This document shows positions 16,185 to 24,528 of a DNA stretch of 64,000 bases, one piece after another; position 1 is the first letter of the stretch, and every line of letters starts with the position of its first letter. The stretch covers positions 37,804 through 101,803 of the forward strand of contig JAJDCQ010000158.1 in assembly GCA_029260755.1 (NCBI GenBank). Direction: 5' to 3'. The DNA is from Planctomycetota bacterium (GTDB lineage: Bacteria; Planctomycetota; J058; JAJDCQ01). The notes under the pieces are model-generated. The model had not been told where the DNA came from. It did no database searches and saw only the letters and a list, made by a program, of their open reading frames with translations. A program made the position numbers and the translations under genes.

Positions 16185-16340
16185 GACGGGCTCCTTGTTG
16201 CCGACCGCTGATCGCAACGCGTGAGCCACCCGAGTTCGAGAACTCAAGAGGCTTGATAACTGAAAGTTACAACCTAGCGCATAAGAGGTGTTGCGGCATT
16301 TCGACACGACCCAGTCGGCTCGATTGGGGCAGCGAGCCCC
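16185..16340. repeat. Control region of copy A, duplicated at 18860-19014
   Basis: This stretch upstream of copy A matches the one upstream of copy B in order and almost in length (156 versus 155 bases). Shared parts: the ribosome site, GATCGCAACGCGTGAGCCACC, an AT-rich centre (the likely promoter, read on the minus strand), GTTGCGGCATTTCG, and a GGGGC-N5-GCCCC hairpin at 16326-16340. The hairpin sits about 35 bases past the stop of the 303-residue gene, so here it can act as that gene's terminator. Confidence 0.75.
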
Positions 16341-16374
16341 GACGATCCCGGGAGGTCGGACCGCGCGAGCGCGG

Positions 16375-17286
16375 TCACCGGCGGGCCGTGCCGCGGTGAA
16401 CGCGGGCCGAGACGCGCGGCCGGATCGAGCGGCCCGAGCCATCGGCGAGCCCGACCTCGGTCGCGGCGATCCGCAGGTTCACATCGAGCGCGCCACCAGA
16501 AGCGGTCGAGTCGTCGAGAGGGATCTCGAAGCGAACCTCGACGCGGGCGAGCACGGGCTCCGCCAGGGCGAGCTCTCCGAGCTTCCGGATGGGGAGCCGA
16601 AGCAGCCCCACGATGTGGCCGATGGCGCCGCCCTCGCGCTCCTCGACGTCGAGGAGCTCCAGCTCGCCGACCGCCCCGTCGAGGTCGACGGCGTCGGAGG
16701 CGAGGCCGAGGATCCGCTCCGCGAACGGGCCGATCGCGGGCGACCATCGCTCGCCGACGGCGACGGGGCGACCCGGACCGAGGATCGTCGCGCGGGTGGC
16801 ATCCGAGAGCGCCTCCTCGCCGAAGAGGCGGCGGAGCCGCTCGACGTCGTCGCCCGAGAGCTCGGTCCCGTCGTCGCAGCGGAAGACCCAGGCGTCGCCG
16901 AGGCGGTCGGCCGTGACGGTCTTGCCCGCGAAGCCGAGCTGCTCGCGCCCCTCGTGCGTGCGGCAGGTCGCCCGCGAGAACGAGCGGCGCTCGCGAACGG
17001 CCCGGCCGTCCTCGACCTCGAGGATCTCGCGCCGGAAGGCGAGCGAGCGCTGGGTGAGGATCTCGACGGCCGGGACCGGGCCCTCTGGCGTGACGAGGTC
17101 GACCTCGACGAACGTCTCGGTGAAGAGGCTCTCCTCGACGGGGAGGCCGGTCGCGACGGGCGCGCCGTCGAAGCGGAGGCGGTACCGGGGCCCGTTGCCA
17201 TCGTCGGCCCGCGTCGCGGTCGCGGCGACGGCCGCGAGGAGCACCGTCGCGAAGGGGAGCATGGGCAAGCAGCGAGTCGTCGACAT
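16375..17286 (-). CDS. Secreted 303-residue protein of unknown function
   Basis: 303 residues from the ATG at 17286 with GAGGAGAG upstream. The signal peptide is about 1-27 (FATVLLAAVAATATRADD). The mature protein is strand-rich with repeated V-x-V-x-L/F patterns: ETFVEVDLVTPEGPVP, then WVFRCDDGTELSGDD, a short helix pair, then VAVGERWSPAIGPF, and a long final sheet. Two Cys residues (in RATCRTHEG and FRCDDG) could pair outside the cell. No catalytic motif. It lies between the two 511-residue paralogues on the same strand, 37 bases after copy B, so it may share B's transcript. I do not recognise the family. The GERW..IGP stretch recalls secreted beta-rich proteins common in planctomycetes, an impression only. 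Confidence 0.72.
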   Translation of the reverse strand: MSTTRCLPMLPFATVLLAAVAATATRADDGNGPRYRLRFDGAPVATGLPVEESLFTETFVEVDLVTPEGPVPAVEILTQRSLAFRREILEVEDGRAVRERRSFSRATCRTHEGREQLGFAGKTVTADRLGDAWVFRCDDGTELSGDDVERLRRLFGEEALSDATRATILGPGRPVAVGERWSPAIGPFAERILGLASDAVDLDGAVGELELLDVEEREGGAIGHIVGLLRLPIRKLGELALAEPVLARVEVRFEIPLDDSTASGGALDVNLRIAATEVGLADGSGRSIRPRVSARVHRGTARR

Positions 17287-17323
17287 CGTCTCTCTCCTCG
17301 TCGCGCGGGGCGACGGCGGTTGC

Positions 17324-18859
17324 CTACTGCGACAGGGCGTCGTCGAGACGCTCGAGGGAACGGTGGAGGCTCTCGAGCGACTCGATGAGCCCAGGTCCGG
17401 CGCTGTTCAGATCCCGGAGCAGGTCGGCGCGCCGGCTCCGGTCGTCGCGTCGACGCGCGCCGCCCGTCGTCCCGAGGAGGGCGTCCTCGATCCCGCTCGC
17501 GCTGCCACGCGGCCGCGCCGTGTCGTTCCGGGGCGCGGCGACGGCCGCCGCCACGACCGCGCGGCCGTCAGGCGCGAGAGCCGCGGCGGCCGGCCCGGAG
17601 CGGAGAGCGATCAGGCGATCGCGGGTCTCCGCATCGAGCCGCGGCGCGGCCCGGAGGGCGTCGGAGAGCTGCCGGGCGAGGTCATCGGGGAGCTCCGCCG
17701 GCCTCGGAAGGGGATCGGTCAGCCCGAGCGAGACGCCGAGGTCCCAGAGGGCGCCGCCCGGCTCGCGGCCGAGGATCCGGGAGATGTCGAGGCCCTCGAG
17801 GGCGAGGGCGACCTCCGACCCGTCGACGGTGGCGTCGTGGGCGAGCACGATCTCGGGCGCGTCGGGCGTCCCGGCGAGAGCGTCCTGCCAGGCTCGATCG
17901 AGGATCGCGGCGGCCGTCGTCGCCGTCGCGTCCGCTCCGTGAAGGGCGAGGACGTCGGCGAGCGAGAGGCGCGCCCGGCCGACCCCGATCAGCTCGGAGT
18001 CGCGGACGGCGCGAAGGCGGATGGTCACGATCGTGTGGGCCGGAACTGGCGTGGCGGCGTCGGTCGGCTTCCCATGGGAGAGAACCGCGCCGAGCGCGTC
18101 GTGCTGGACCGGGTCGGTCGAGATGACGGGCCTGACGCCCGTCGCCAGGACGGTCGCGCCCGATCCGGCGAGCTCGTCGCGTCTCAGGTCGAGAGTCCTC
18201 TCGACCCTATCGATGGCGCGTCCCCGGGCGACGATCGGACGCATGGAGACGACGGACTGCGACACCTCGGCGAGGTGGAATCCCGGGGTATCCGCTCGCG
18301 AGGACGATCCCTCGAAGGGCACGCCCGACAGCCGGAACCCGATCCTGTCTCCCCCCGCGTTGCCCCACACCCAGCCGCGGTCGGGACGGCCCGGGCGGTC
18401 CCAGGCGTGGCGCATCCGCGAGGCGAAGCCCGCCGAAGGAGCCCCCGCGACGAGACCGCTCAGATCCCTCGCGTTGAGCGGGACCGTCTCCCGGCGGGCA
18501 TCCGTCGAGAGCGCGAGCACGGGTCCTGCGAAGCGGCGCGAGCCGTCGAGCGGCGCGGGGCTCGCGTAGAGCACCGACACGGTGAAGCTGCGATGGAACC
18601 GCCCGCCCACCATGTCGATCGACTCGAACTCGACGTCGGTGGCGAGCGTCGTGCCGCCGGCGCGGGCGATCGCGTCCCGCCAGGCGGCGACCGCGCCGGC
18701 GACGAGCTGCCCCTGTCGGTCCCGGGAGTCGAGGCGAGTCGCTGCCGACGCGGTCAGGCTCTTGCGGGCCACCCAGAGCTCCTCGGCGGCGGCGCGGTCG
18801 GCGCCGAGGAGGATGACGGCGGCGGTGGTGAAGCTGGCGAGGACGGATCGAACGTTCAT
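17324..18859 (-). CDS. Secreted 511-residue protein of unknown function, copy B
   Basis: 511 residues from the ATG at 18859, with the same AAGGAG ribosome site as copy A. Signal peptide about 1-26 (ILLGADRAAAEE). Residue-by-residue comparison with copy A shows the same blocks without large gaps. Differences cluster in residues 30-270 (for example around VPLNARDLSGL and DPVQHDALGAVL), whereas the ATVDGSEV...SLGLTDPLPRPAELPDDLA...LDAETRDRLIALRSGP region and the helical tail are nearly the same. The first half thus seems to vary while the second half is held constant. No enzyme motif seen. The gene is followed after 37 bases by the 303-residue secreted protein, probably in one operon. Upstream is a divergent endonuclease gene. 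Confidence 0.8.
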   Translation of the reverse strand: MNVRSVLASFTTAAVILLGADRAAAEELWVARKSLTASAATRLDSRDRQGQLVAGAVAAWRDAIARAGGTTLATDVEFESIDMVGGRFHRSFTVSVLYASPAPLDGSRRFAGPVLALSTDARRETVPLNARDLSGLVAGAPSAGFASRMRHAWDRPGRPDRGWVWGNAGGDRIGFRLSGVPFEGSSSRADTPGFHLAEVSQSVVSMRPIVARGRAIDRVERTLDLRRDELAGSGATVLATGVRPVISTDPVQHDALGAVLSHGKPTDAATPVPAHTIVTIRLRAVRDSELIGVGRARLSLADVLALHGADATATTAAAILDRAWQDALAGTPDAPEIVLAHDATVDGSEVALALEGLDISRILGREPGGALWDLGVSLGLTDPLPRPAELPDDLARQLSDALRAAPRLDAETRDRLIALRSGPAAAALAPDGRAVVAAAVAAPRNDTARPRGSASGIEDALLGTTGGARRRDDRSRRADLLRDLNSAGPGLIESLESLHRSLERLDDALSQ

Positions 18860-19014
18860 GACGGGCTCCTTGTGACCGCCGCCGATCGCAACGCGTGAGC
18901 CACCCCAGCCGAGATCCTCAAGTAGCCTATAAAAAGTCAGTTACGACCCGGAGCATTAAAGACGTTGCGGCATTTCGGGGCAGCGCTAGCGGCCTGATTG
19001 GGGCACCGAGCCCC
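18860..19014. repeat. Control region of copy B, duplicated from 16185-16340
   Basis: Carries the same ordered blocks as the region upstream of copy A, including a GGGGC-N5-GCCCC hairpin (19000-19014). Here no gene ends nearby for the hairpin to terminate, since the next gene is divergent. That suggests it was carried along by the duplication. An AT-rich run with TTTATAGG on the minus strand (about 18922-18935) is the likely promoter. Confidence 0.7.
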
Positions 19015-19037
19015 GGCGCGCCGAGCGAGCGGGTCCT

Positions 19038-19067
19038 TTGATCCGGGGATGCGGCGCCCGCTACCAT
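19038..19067 (+). promoter_or_regulatory. Candidate promoter TTGATC-18-TACCAT for the endonuclease gene
   Basis: TTGATC at 19038-19043 and TACCAT at 19062-19067 are spaced by 18 bases and lie about 65 bases before the ATG. It is one of the few places here where both boxes can be seen. Confidence 0.45.
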
Positions 19068-19132
19068 TGCGGAGGGTCGGCGACGCGGGAACCGGCCCGC
19101 GGCCGTCCCCCCGCCGCGACACGGAGAAACCC

Positions 19133-19921
19133 ATGAGCTCGATGCGAAGGCTCGCCGTCGCGATCGCGCTCGCGCTCGTCGCGGGAGCCGCCGCGGGCGC
19201 CCGCGCGGCCGACGACGACCCGGAGCCTCCACCGGGTCTCCTTGGCAAGCCGCTTCGCGACTGGCTGCGAACGACGTTCTTCACCGGCAAGCACGAGCCG
19301 CTCGGCTACCGCGAGGCCCGCGAGGTGATGTTCGCGTTCATCGACAACGACGAGGGCGAGGTCGTCTGCGTCTACGGGGGGTGGGTCGAGGAGCACGCCG
19401 AGGGCAAGCGGACGACGACGGCCGGGAAGATGAACACCGAGCACACCGTGCCGGCGAGCCTCTTCCGCAAGAGGTGGCCGATGCGATCGGACCTCCACCA
19501 CCTGTTTCCGACCTACGCCAAGCTCAACGAGCTCCGCGCGAACTTCCGCTTCGCGGAGATCCCCGACGACGAGACCGACATCTGGGCGATCCGGGCGGCC
19601 CGCGAGGCGGAGCTCCCCGACGACGAGCACCGCGACCGTTACAGCGAGCTCGACCAGGACGGGGAGAGGCCGCACTTCGAGCCGCCGGAGGCTCACAAGG
19701 GCAACGTCGCGAGGGCCGTCTTCTACTTCTTCACCGTCTACCCCGACGCCGGAAAGATCGAGGACGTCGCCGACGTCGCGACGCTGCTGGAGTGGCACGT
19801 CGCCGACCCGATCGACGATCGGGAGCGCGCCCGCGACCTCGCGATCGAGAAGCACCAGGGCAACCGAAACCCGTTCGTGATCGAGGCGACGTGGGCGGCG
19901 CGGGCCTGGTCGAAGCGGTAA
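19133..19921 (+). CDS. Secreted endonuclease I family nuclease
   Basis: 262 residues from the ATG at 19133 (GGAGA upstream). The signal peptide is about 1-24 (cut near ARAADD). The body follows the EndA/Vvn (beta-beta-alpha-metal) nuclease plan: MNTEHTVPASLF with the general-base His near residue 104, then MRSDLHHLFPTYAKLNELRANFRF with the metal-binding Asn in the NELR helix, then GNVARAVFYFFTVYP, LLEWHVADPIDD and EKHQGNRNPFV, all hallmark positions. It probably cuts DNA and RNA non-specifically outside the cytoplasm, as family members do, for nutrition or DNA uptake. Cys residues are fewer than in Vvn. It stands alone; the next gene is convergent, 4 bases away. Confidence 0.9.
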   Translation: MSSMRRLAVAIALALVAGAAAGARAADDDPEPPPGLLGKPLRDWLRTTFFTGKHEPLGYREAREVMFAFIDNDEGEVVCVYGGWVEEHAEGKRTTTAGKMNTEHTVPASLFRKRWPMRSDLHHLFPTYAKLNELRANFRFAEIPDDETDIWAIRAAREAELPDDEHRDRYSELDQDGERPHFEPPEAHKGNVARAVFYFFTVYPDAGKIEDVADVATLLEWHVADPIDDRERARDLAIEKHQGNRNPFVIEATWAARAWSKR

Positions 19922-19925
19922 CCGC

Positions 19926-20768
19926 CTACCGAACCCGGAGGATGATCCGCGCGTTGTCGCGTCCGAGCTGGCCGACGTCGAGGCGGAGCTCCCTCTCGCC
20001 GCGCTCGGTCGTCGCTCGATCGGCCAGCGTGATCGTGAACGGGACGTCCAGCTCGACGAACCGGAAGAACTCGGCCGCGCCTGCGACGCATTCGAGCGGA
20101 GCCGTCGCGCCCAGGACGAGGTGCGCGACCTGCAGGACCGCATCGAAGAGGTGCCCCGCGTTGACGTGATCGCCGCTGCCGGTGTGGAACGGATGCGCCG
20201 GATGAAAGCCGGAGTCCGTCGAGACGAGTGCGAGAGACTGCCGTCGACCGTCGACGGTCTCGAGCGCCGAGACGAGGCTCCGCCCGTCGAGCCCAGGGCT
20301 CACCGAGCTCACCGGCGCGAACGCGACCGAAGCCGCCTTGGCCGCGGCGGTCCGCGCCTTCTCCCGGGATCGGGCGCGCCACGTCTTGAAATCCCGATCC
20401 GTGAAGGCGAACCCGCTGCCCCGGGAGCGAACGAGCTCCCGACCGTCGGCAAGCGACAGGCCGAGCTCGAAGCCCGTCGCGGTCCGAACGCAGACGCCGT
20501 GGGTGGCGAGCTCGGGTGGTCCGTCGAGGTCGGGGCACTCCCACGAGAACTGCGTGAGCGCCGTGAAGGTGCCCGGCTCGAACGCCTCGAGCGCGTCGAG
20601 GCCGGTCATGGCGCTGAAGTACTGGTACTTCTCGAGCAGGACCGGGTGCCGGGCGGGGAGCGCGAGCCACGGCCAGCGCGCGCGGTCGAGGTCGTAGGCG
20701 AGCTCCACCCGCCCCTCCTCGACCGAGGTGACGCGGGCGAGGTTGTGATCGTAGGCGAGCGTGTTCAT
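19926..20768 (-). CDS. Unknown protein, C-terminal half possibly an AfsA-like hotdog domain
   Basis: 280 residues, ATG at 20768, no signal peptide. The C-terminal half reads HVNAGHLFDAVLQVAHLVLG, then FFRFVELDVPFTITLADR, then strands ending in LDVGQLGRDNARIILRV. That order (long helix after a H-V, a FxRFVELD-x-P strand, then two more strands) recalls the A-factor biosynthesis (AfsA) hotdog domain and FabZ-like folds. The first half (KYQYFSAMTGLDALEAFEPGTF...QFSWECPDLDGPPELATHG) could be a degenerate second hotdog. The match is by eye and weak; there is no acyl-carrier or butenolide gene nearby. A TAAGAT box (20784-20789, minus strand) lies 15 bases upstream. Confidence 0.6.
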   Translation of the reverse strand: MNTLAYDHNLARVTSVEEGRVELAYDLDRARWPWLALPARHPVLLEKYQYFSAMTGLDALEAFEPGTFTALTQFSWECPDLDGPPELATHGVCVRTATGFELGLSLADGRELVRSRGSGFAFTDRDFKTWRARSREKARTAAAKAASVAFAPVSSVSPGLDGRSLVSALETVDGRRQSLALVSTDSGFHPAHPFHTGSGDHVNAGHLFDAVLQVAHLVLGATAPLECVAGAAEFFRFVELDVPFTITLADRATTERGERELRLDVGQLGRDNARIILRVR

Positions 20769-20783
20769 GGGTGCGGGTGAAGG

Positions 20784-20863
20784 ATCTTACGCCGGGCTCG
20801 AACGCCGATTCCAGTCGACGGCCGAGCCTCGCGCGCCGCCCGACTGTCACGGATCGGTAAGAT
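20784..20863. promoter_or_regulatory. Divergent pair of TAAGAT -10 candidates
   Basis: TAAGAT occurs on the minus strand at 20784-20789 (for the 280-residue gene) and on the plus strand at 20858-20863 (for the large exported protein). Neither has a clear -35. Identical boxes in a 160-base divergent gap suggest both are genuine and may share a regulator. Confidence 0.35.
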
Positions 20864-20928
20864 CTCGCCCGGCTCGAAGCATCGGGCGCCCCGCCTGTAG
20901 AGGAGACTCGAGAAGGGGAGGACGCAGG

Positions 20929-22899
20929 ATGCGAGGACCGCCGAGGTCGATTCGAGGTCGAGCGGGCGCCCGGGCAATGCTCGTGGTCGCCGCGATCGCC
21001 GCCGTGACGATCGGGAGCAGCGCGATCGCGCTCGGGATCGGCCGCCGACGGCGTCCGCCGGCCCCGACGCCCACGCCGACGCCGACTCCGGCCCCCGCGC
21101 CCACACCCGCGCCCGCGCCGCCGGTCGTCCCGACCCCGGCGCCGACGCCGCCGCCCGCGGTGGATCTCGTCGCGCAACGCCGCGCCGCGCTCCGCCGGAT
21201 CGACCGGAGCTACCGCCTCGGTCCGCCCGACCCGGCCGTCCCCGCGCCGAACCGCACCCTCCGGCCGTTCTGGCACGAGTGGCGCTACTTCGACGCGACG
21301 GCCGCGATCTTCGGCCTCGTCGACCTCGGCGCCGCCCCGGCCGCGCGCCTCGACGAGGCGAACCAGATCCTCCGCTACGCCCTCTTCGTCGACCGGTTCC
21401 GACCGCGCGACCCCGGCGACGTCCAGGGCGACTCCGGGCGATGGATGCACCGCTCGCGCACCCTCGGCGTGCGCATCTGGTTTCTCTATCGGCGATGGAT
21501 GGACGCCGACATCCGGGGCGAGTACGACCGCCGGCTCCGGCTGCTCGTGCGCGGTCCGTTCACCGGGAGCAGCGAGAACATCCGGATCACGAACAACGCG
21601 TCCTACCTCCTCGCCCACGAGGCGCTCGGCGAGTCCGGCCGGGCCTCCTACCGGGAGCTCCGCCGCGCCGTCCTCCACTTCCTCCGGGACCGGGGTCGCG
21701 ACGGCCTCTACGAGTGGGGGAGCGGCTACAGCGGCTGGACCCTCGCGGCGATCCTCAACCTCGCCGAGCTCTCGACCGACGCCGAGGTGCGGCGGGTCGC
21801 GACGATGGTGATCGACCACAGCCTCGCCCGGCAGCTCGCGAGCTCGATCGGCCCGCTCTTCGTCTCGGGCGCGGTGCGCCACTACCTCCACGGGCTCCAG
21901 GGCTCGATCCTGCCGCAGACGGCGTTCGCCCAGCTCCTGTTCGATCCGGACGGACCGGACGAGCACGTCTGGGCCGACTTCTGCATCAGCAACTACCGTC
22001 CCCTCGAGGCGCACCGCGCGCTCCTGGGGATCGACCGCCCGCGCGAGGCGCGTCTGACTGCCGGACCCTGGCGTTACCGGTTCGCGCGCGGGCAGCGCTG
22101 GGCGATGGCGACGCACCTCGCGGCCGGCCCGAACGCGTTCGTCCGGCCGAGCGGCGGCACCCACGACGTCATCACGGCCCGGGTGCAGAGCGCGGCGCAC
22201 CCGGCCGCCTACGTCGTCCCCTACGGTCACCGGCCCTTCGTCGGGCCGAGCAAGAAGCGGAACGTCGACGCCCGGGTTCACTCCCACGGGAACGTCGCCC
22301 TCGCGACCGGCGGCGGCACGACGCGGGCGGTCTGGGCCGGAGGCCAGGTTCGCCGCGTGCGCATCCGGCTCTACCACGACCGGAGCTTCGACCGGATCGA
22401 GCTCCGGGACGGCTGGGCGTTCCTCAGCGACGGCGAGGTCTTCGTCGCGTGGGCGCCAGCGATCGGCGCCCCCGAGGTCGACCCCGAGGCGGCGACCTGG
22501 TCCGACCCGCGGACGACGCGCGGACGGTGGCTCCGAAGCACCCACGTCCCGACCGACGACCGCGGCGAGACGTCCGTCCTCGAGGTCGGCGACGCCGTGA
22601 GCCACGGAAGCCTCGCGGCCTTCCGCGACGAGATCCTCGCCCGCGGGCGGCCCCGCGCCACGCCCGACGGCGCGGTCCGCTGGACGACGCGGGACGGCGT
22701 CGTCCTCGAGCTCGGCCGGCACTTCGCCCGCACCGACGGCGTCGACCTCGACCCGGCGGCCCACCCGTTCGGCGCCGCGCCCGGCCTCGACGGGGACACC
22801 ATCACCGTGGGGCCCCAGGCGATCCGCTTCGACTTCGACCGCGGCGTCGTCACCGGCCCGACCCCGCGCGTCCCGCAGGGGCACACCTTCGGCCGATGA
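20929..22899 (+). CDS. Exported protein, probable alpha-toroid plus beta-sandwich (heparinase/lyase-like)
   Basis: 656 residues from the ATG at 20929 (GGGGAGG upstream). A hydrophobic signal or anchor at about 17-38 is followed by a Pro/Thr/Ala linker (about 44-76). Residues 85-370 are helix-rich with the spacing of an (alpha/alpha) toroid: FWHEWRYFDATAAIFGLVDLG, WMHRSRTLGVRIWFLYRRW, RITNNASYLLAHEALG, LYEWGSGYSGWTLAAILNLAEL. The rest is strand-rich with HSHGNVALATGGGTTRAVW and FDRIELRDGWAFLSDGEVFVAW. This two-part plan resembles polysaccharide lyases and heparinase II/III-like proteins, and NN-x-S and Y-x-G-W residues could form a sugar site. No lyase family signature is certain. Another reading is a scaffold with no activity. 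The gene is convergent with a TPR-like gene 24 bases away. Confidence 0.72.
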   Translation: MRGPPRSIRGRAGARAMLVVAAIAAVTIGSSAIALGIGRRRRPPAPTPTPTPTPAPAPTPAPAPPVVPTPAPTPPPAVDLVAQRRAALRRIDRSYRLGPPDPAVPAPNRTLRPFWHEWRYFDATAAIFGLVDLGAAPAARLDEANQILRYALFVDRFRPRDPGDVQGDSGRWMHRSRTLGVRIWFLYRRWMDADIRGEYDRRLRLLVRGPFTGSSENIRITNNASYLLAHEALGESGRASYRELRRAVLHFLRDRGRDGLYEWGSGYSGWTLAAILNLAELSTDAEVRRVATMVIDHSLARQLASSIGPLFVSGAVRHYLHGLQGSILPQTAFAQLLFDPDGPDEHVWADFCISNYRPLEAHRALLGIDRPREARLTAGPWRYRFARGQRWAMATHLAAGPNAFVRPSGGTHDVITARVQSAAHPAAYVVPYGHRPFVGPSKKRNVDARVHSHGNVALATGGGTTRAVWAGGQVRRVRIRLYHDRSFDRIELRDGWAFLSDGEVFVAWAPAIGAPEVDPEAATWSDPRTTRGRWLRSTHVPTDDRGETSVLEVGDAVSHGSLAAFRDEILARGRPRATPDGAVRWTTRDGVVLELGRHFARTDGVDLDPAAHPFGAAPGLDGDTITVGPQAIRFDFDRGVVTGPTPRVPQGHTFGR

Positions 22900-22923
22900 A
22901 GACGGGGACGGGGAGGACGGGCG

Positions 22924-24516
22924 TCAGTCTCCGGCCAGGAGGAGGCGTCGCTCCTCCTCGCTCAGGTCGCGCGCGGTGACCGCGACCTCGAAGACCGTGC
23001 GGCCGATCTCGTGGCTCGCCCAAGACCAGTACTGCGTGTCGTTGGCGTGGACCTTGTGGCCGAAGCCCCAGCCGCCGCACCCGCGGGCGCTGATCATGAT
23101 CCGGCCGCCGTCGCGGAAGGTCCACTTGCGGTTCGCGTCGTCGATCCCGAGGTGGAGGGCGCCCTCGGCCGCGTGCTTCGAGCCCTGCCAGGAGTAGCGG
23201 TCGGCGTCTCCGTCGGCCGCGAGGTCGGCGTGGGTCACCGCCACGATCACGGCCTCGTCGGTGTCGAGGCGGCGAAGGCGAAGGTAGCGGATCGAGCGCG
23301 CGGCCGTCTCGATCCGGGTGGCGCGGCGGTCCTCGCCCTCGTCGGTGTCGGTGTCCCAGAGCGCCGGATCGTCGGCGCGGAACACGACCACCCACTCCCG
23401 CGCCGCGGCCGCGGCCTTCGCCGACGCGGCCGTCCGCGGAAGCCGCCCCGTCCTCCGGGCGACCTCGTCGCCCACGGCGTCGACGACCGTCGGGTCGGCC
23501 GGCGCGATCCGGCTCGCGAGGTGGCCGAGCCACTCGGCGTCGTGCGTGCTGGCCGCGCGCGCCGCCTTCTTCCGCTGCCGGATGATCGCCCGCGCCGTCT
23601 CGGCGCGCGCCTCGGCGAACTCCTCGAGGTCGGCGGAGAGCTTGCCGAGCTCGCGCACGACCCGGTCGGCCTGCGACCGGGCGCGTCGCCCCTCGCCCTT
23701 CGGCGCGCCGAGCGCGCGGAGGACGGCGCGAACGGCGTCGTCGTCGCGGCCAGCGCCCGCGTGCGCCTCGGCGAGGGCGAGGAGGGCCGCGACGTCCTCG
23801 GGCGAGACCTCGAGGGCCGCCTTCGCCGAGAGGCGCGCCTCGGCCCAGTCCTTGGAGCGAAGCGCCCGACGGGCCGCGTCGAGGTTCCGATCGAGGAGCG
23901 CCTTCGCATCGGCGTCGAGCTCGTCGGTCGTCGCGGGCCCCTCCGCCTTCCAGCCCTCGTAGTCGCGCCGGACGGCCGCGTCGACGCTCGCGACGAGCGC
24001 GGCGATCTCGGCGTCGTCGCCGCTCGCCACCTGCACGAGCTCGTCGAGGATGAAGAGCCCCTCCCACTCCCGACCCGCGTCGAGGAGGCGCCGGGCGATC
24101 ACGAGCGCCTTCGTCCGGTAGGCCTCGATCTCGGAGCGCGCCGCGTCGCGGTAACCGAGCAGATCGCCCGCGAGGGCGGCGACGCCGTCGTCGACCTCCT
24201 TCACGGCTCCGGCGGGCGCGGACTTGCGCCAGGCCGCGAGAAGAGCGCGCGCCCGCTCGGTCGCATCGGCCGCCTCGCGGGGTCGGTCGAGGTCGCGGAG
24301 GATCCGGGCCCGCTCGACGTAGCCCCTCGGATCGTCCTCATGCCGGCCGACGAGCGCGTCGACGAGGGCGAGCGCCTCGTCGTGCTTACCCGCCCGCGCC
24401 TTGATGCGGGCCGCGTCGAGGTCGTCGTCGACCTGATCGGCGCGCGCCGAGAGTCCGGCCGCCAGCCCGACGAAGAGCGCCAGGGCGAGCGCCGTGATCG
24501 TGGATCGAAAGGGCAC
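22924..24516 (-). CDS. Secreted protein with TPR-like repeats
   Basis: 530 residues from the GTG at 24516; AGGAGGGC upstream overlaps the stop of the preceding crotonase gene, so translation is coupled. Signal peptide about 1-26 (ALALFVGLAAGLSARADQ). Residues 28-90 and 205-275 show TPR-like helix pairs (KHDEALALVDALVGRHEDDPRGYVERA; DWAEARLSAKAALEVSPEDVAALLALAEAHAGAGRDDDAVRAV). The last 160 residues form a beta-rich domain (REWVVVFRADDPALWD..., YLRLRRLDTDEAVIVAV, GDADRYSWQGSKHAAEGALHLGI, FRDGGRIMISARGCGGWGFGH) that may bind a ligand. I do not know this C-terminal domain. Likely an extracytoplasmic adaptor. Confidence 0.75.
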   Translation of the reverse strand: MPFRSTITALALALFVGLAAGLSARADQVDDDLDAARIKARAGKHDEALALVDALVGRHEDDPRGYVERARILRDLDRPREAADATERARALLAAWRKSAPAGAVKEVDDGVAALAGDLLGYRDAARSEIEAYRTKALVIARRLLDAGREWEGLFILDELVQVASGDDAEIAALVASVDAAVRRDYEGWKAEGPATTDELDADAKALLDRNLDAARRALRSKDWAEARLSAKAALEVSPEDVAALLALAEAHAGAGRDDDAVRAVLRALGAPKGEGRRARSQADRVVRELGKLSADLEEFAEARAETARAIIRQRKKAARAASTHDAEWLGHLASRIAPADPTVVDAVGDEVARRTGRLPRTAASAKAAAAAREWVVVFRADDPALWDTDTDEGEDRRATRIETAARSIRYLRLRRLDTDEAVIVAVTHADLAADGDADRYSWQGSKHAAEGALHLGIDDANRKWTFRDGGRIMISARGCGGWGFGHKVHANDTQYWSWASHEIGRTVFEVAVTARDLSEEERRLLLAGD

Positions 24517-24528
24517 GAGCGAGCCCTC

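Noticed and set aside
21058..21155. A CG-rich tandem repeat that might be a microsatellite or a regulatory site
   Set aside because: It is in frame and encodes the Pro/Thr/Ala linker of an exported protein, as the similar repeats at 4270-4345 and 49141-49240 do.
19738..22884. A 1048-codon open frame on the minus strand across the toroid-like gene
   Set aside because: Opposes genes with signal peptides and ribosome sites; its composition is that of a GC-rich shadow frame.
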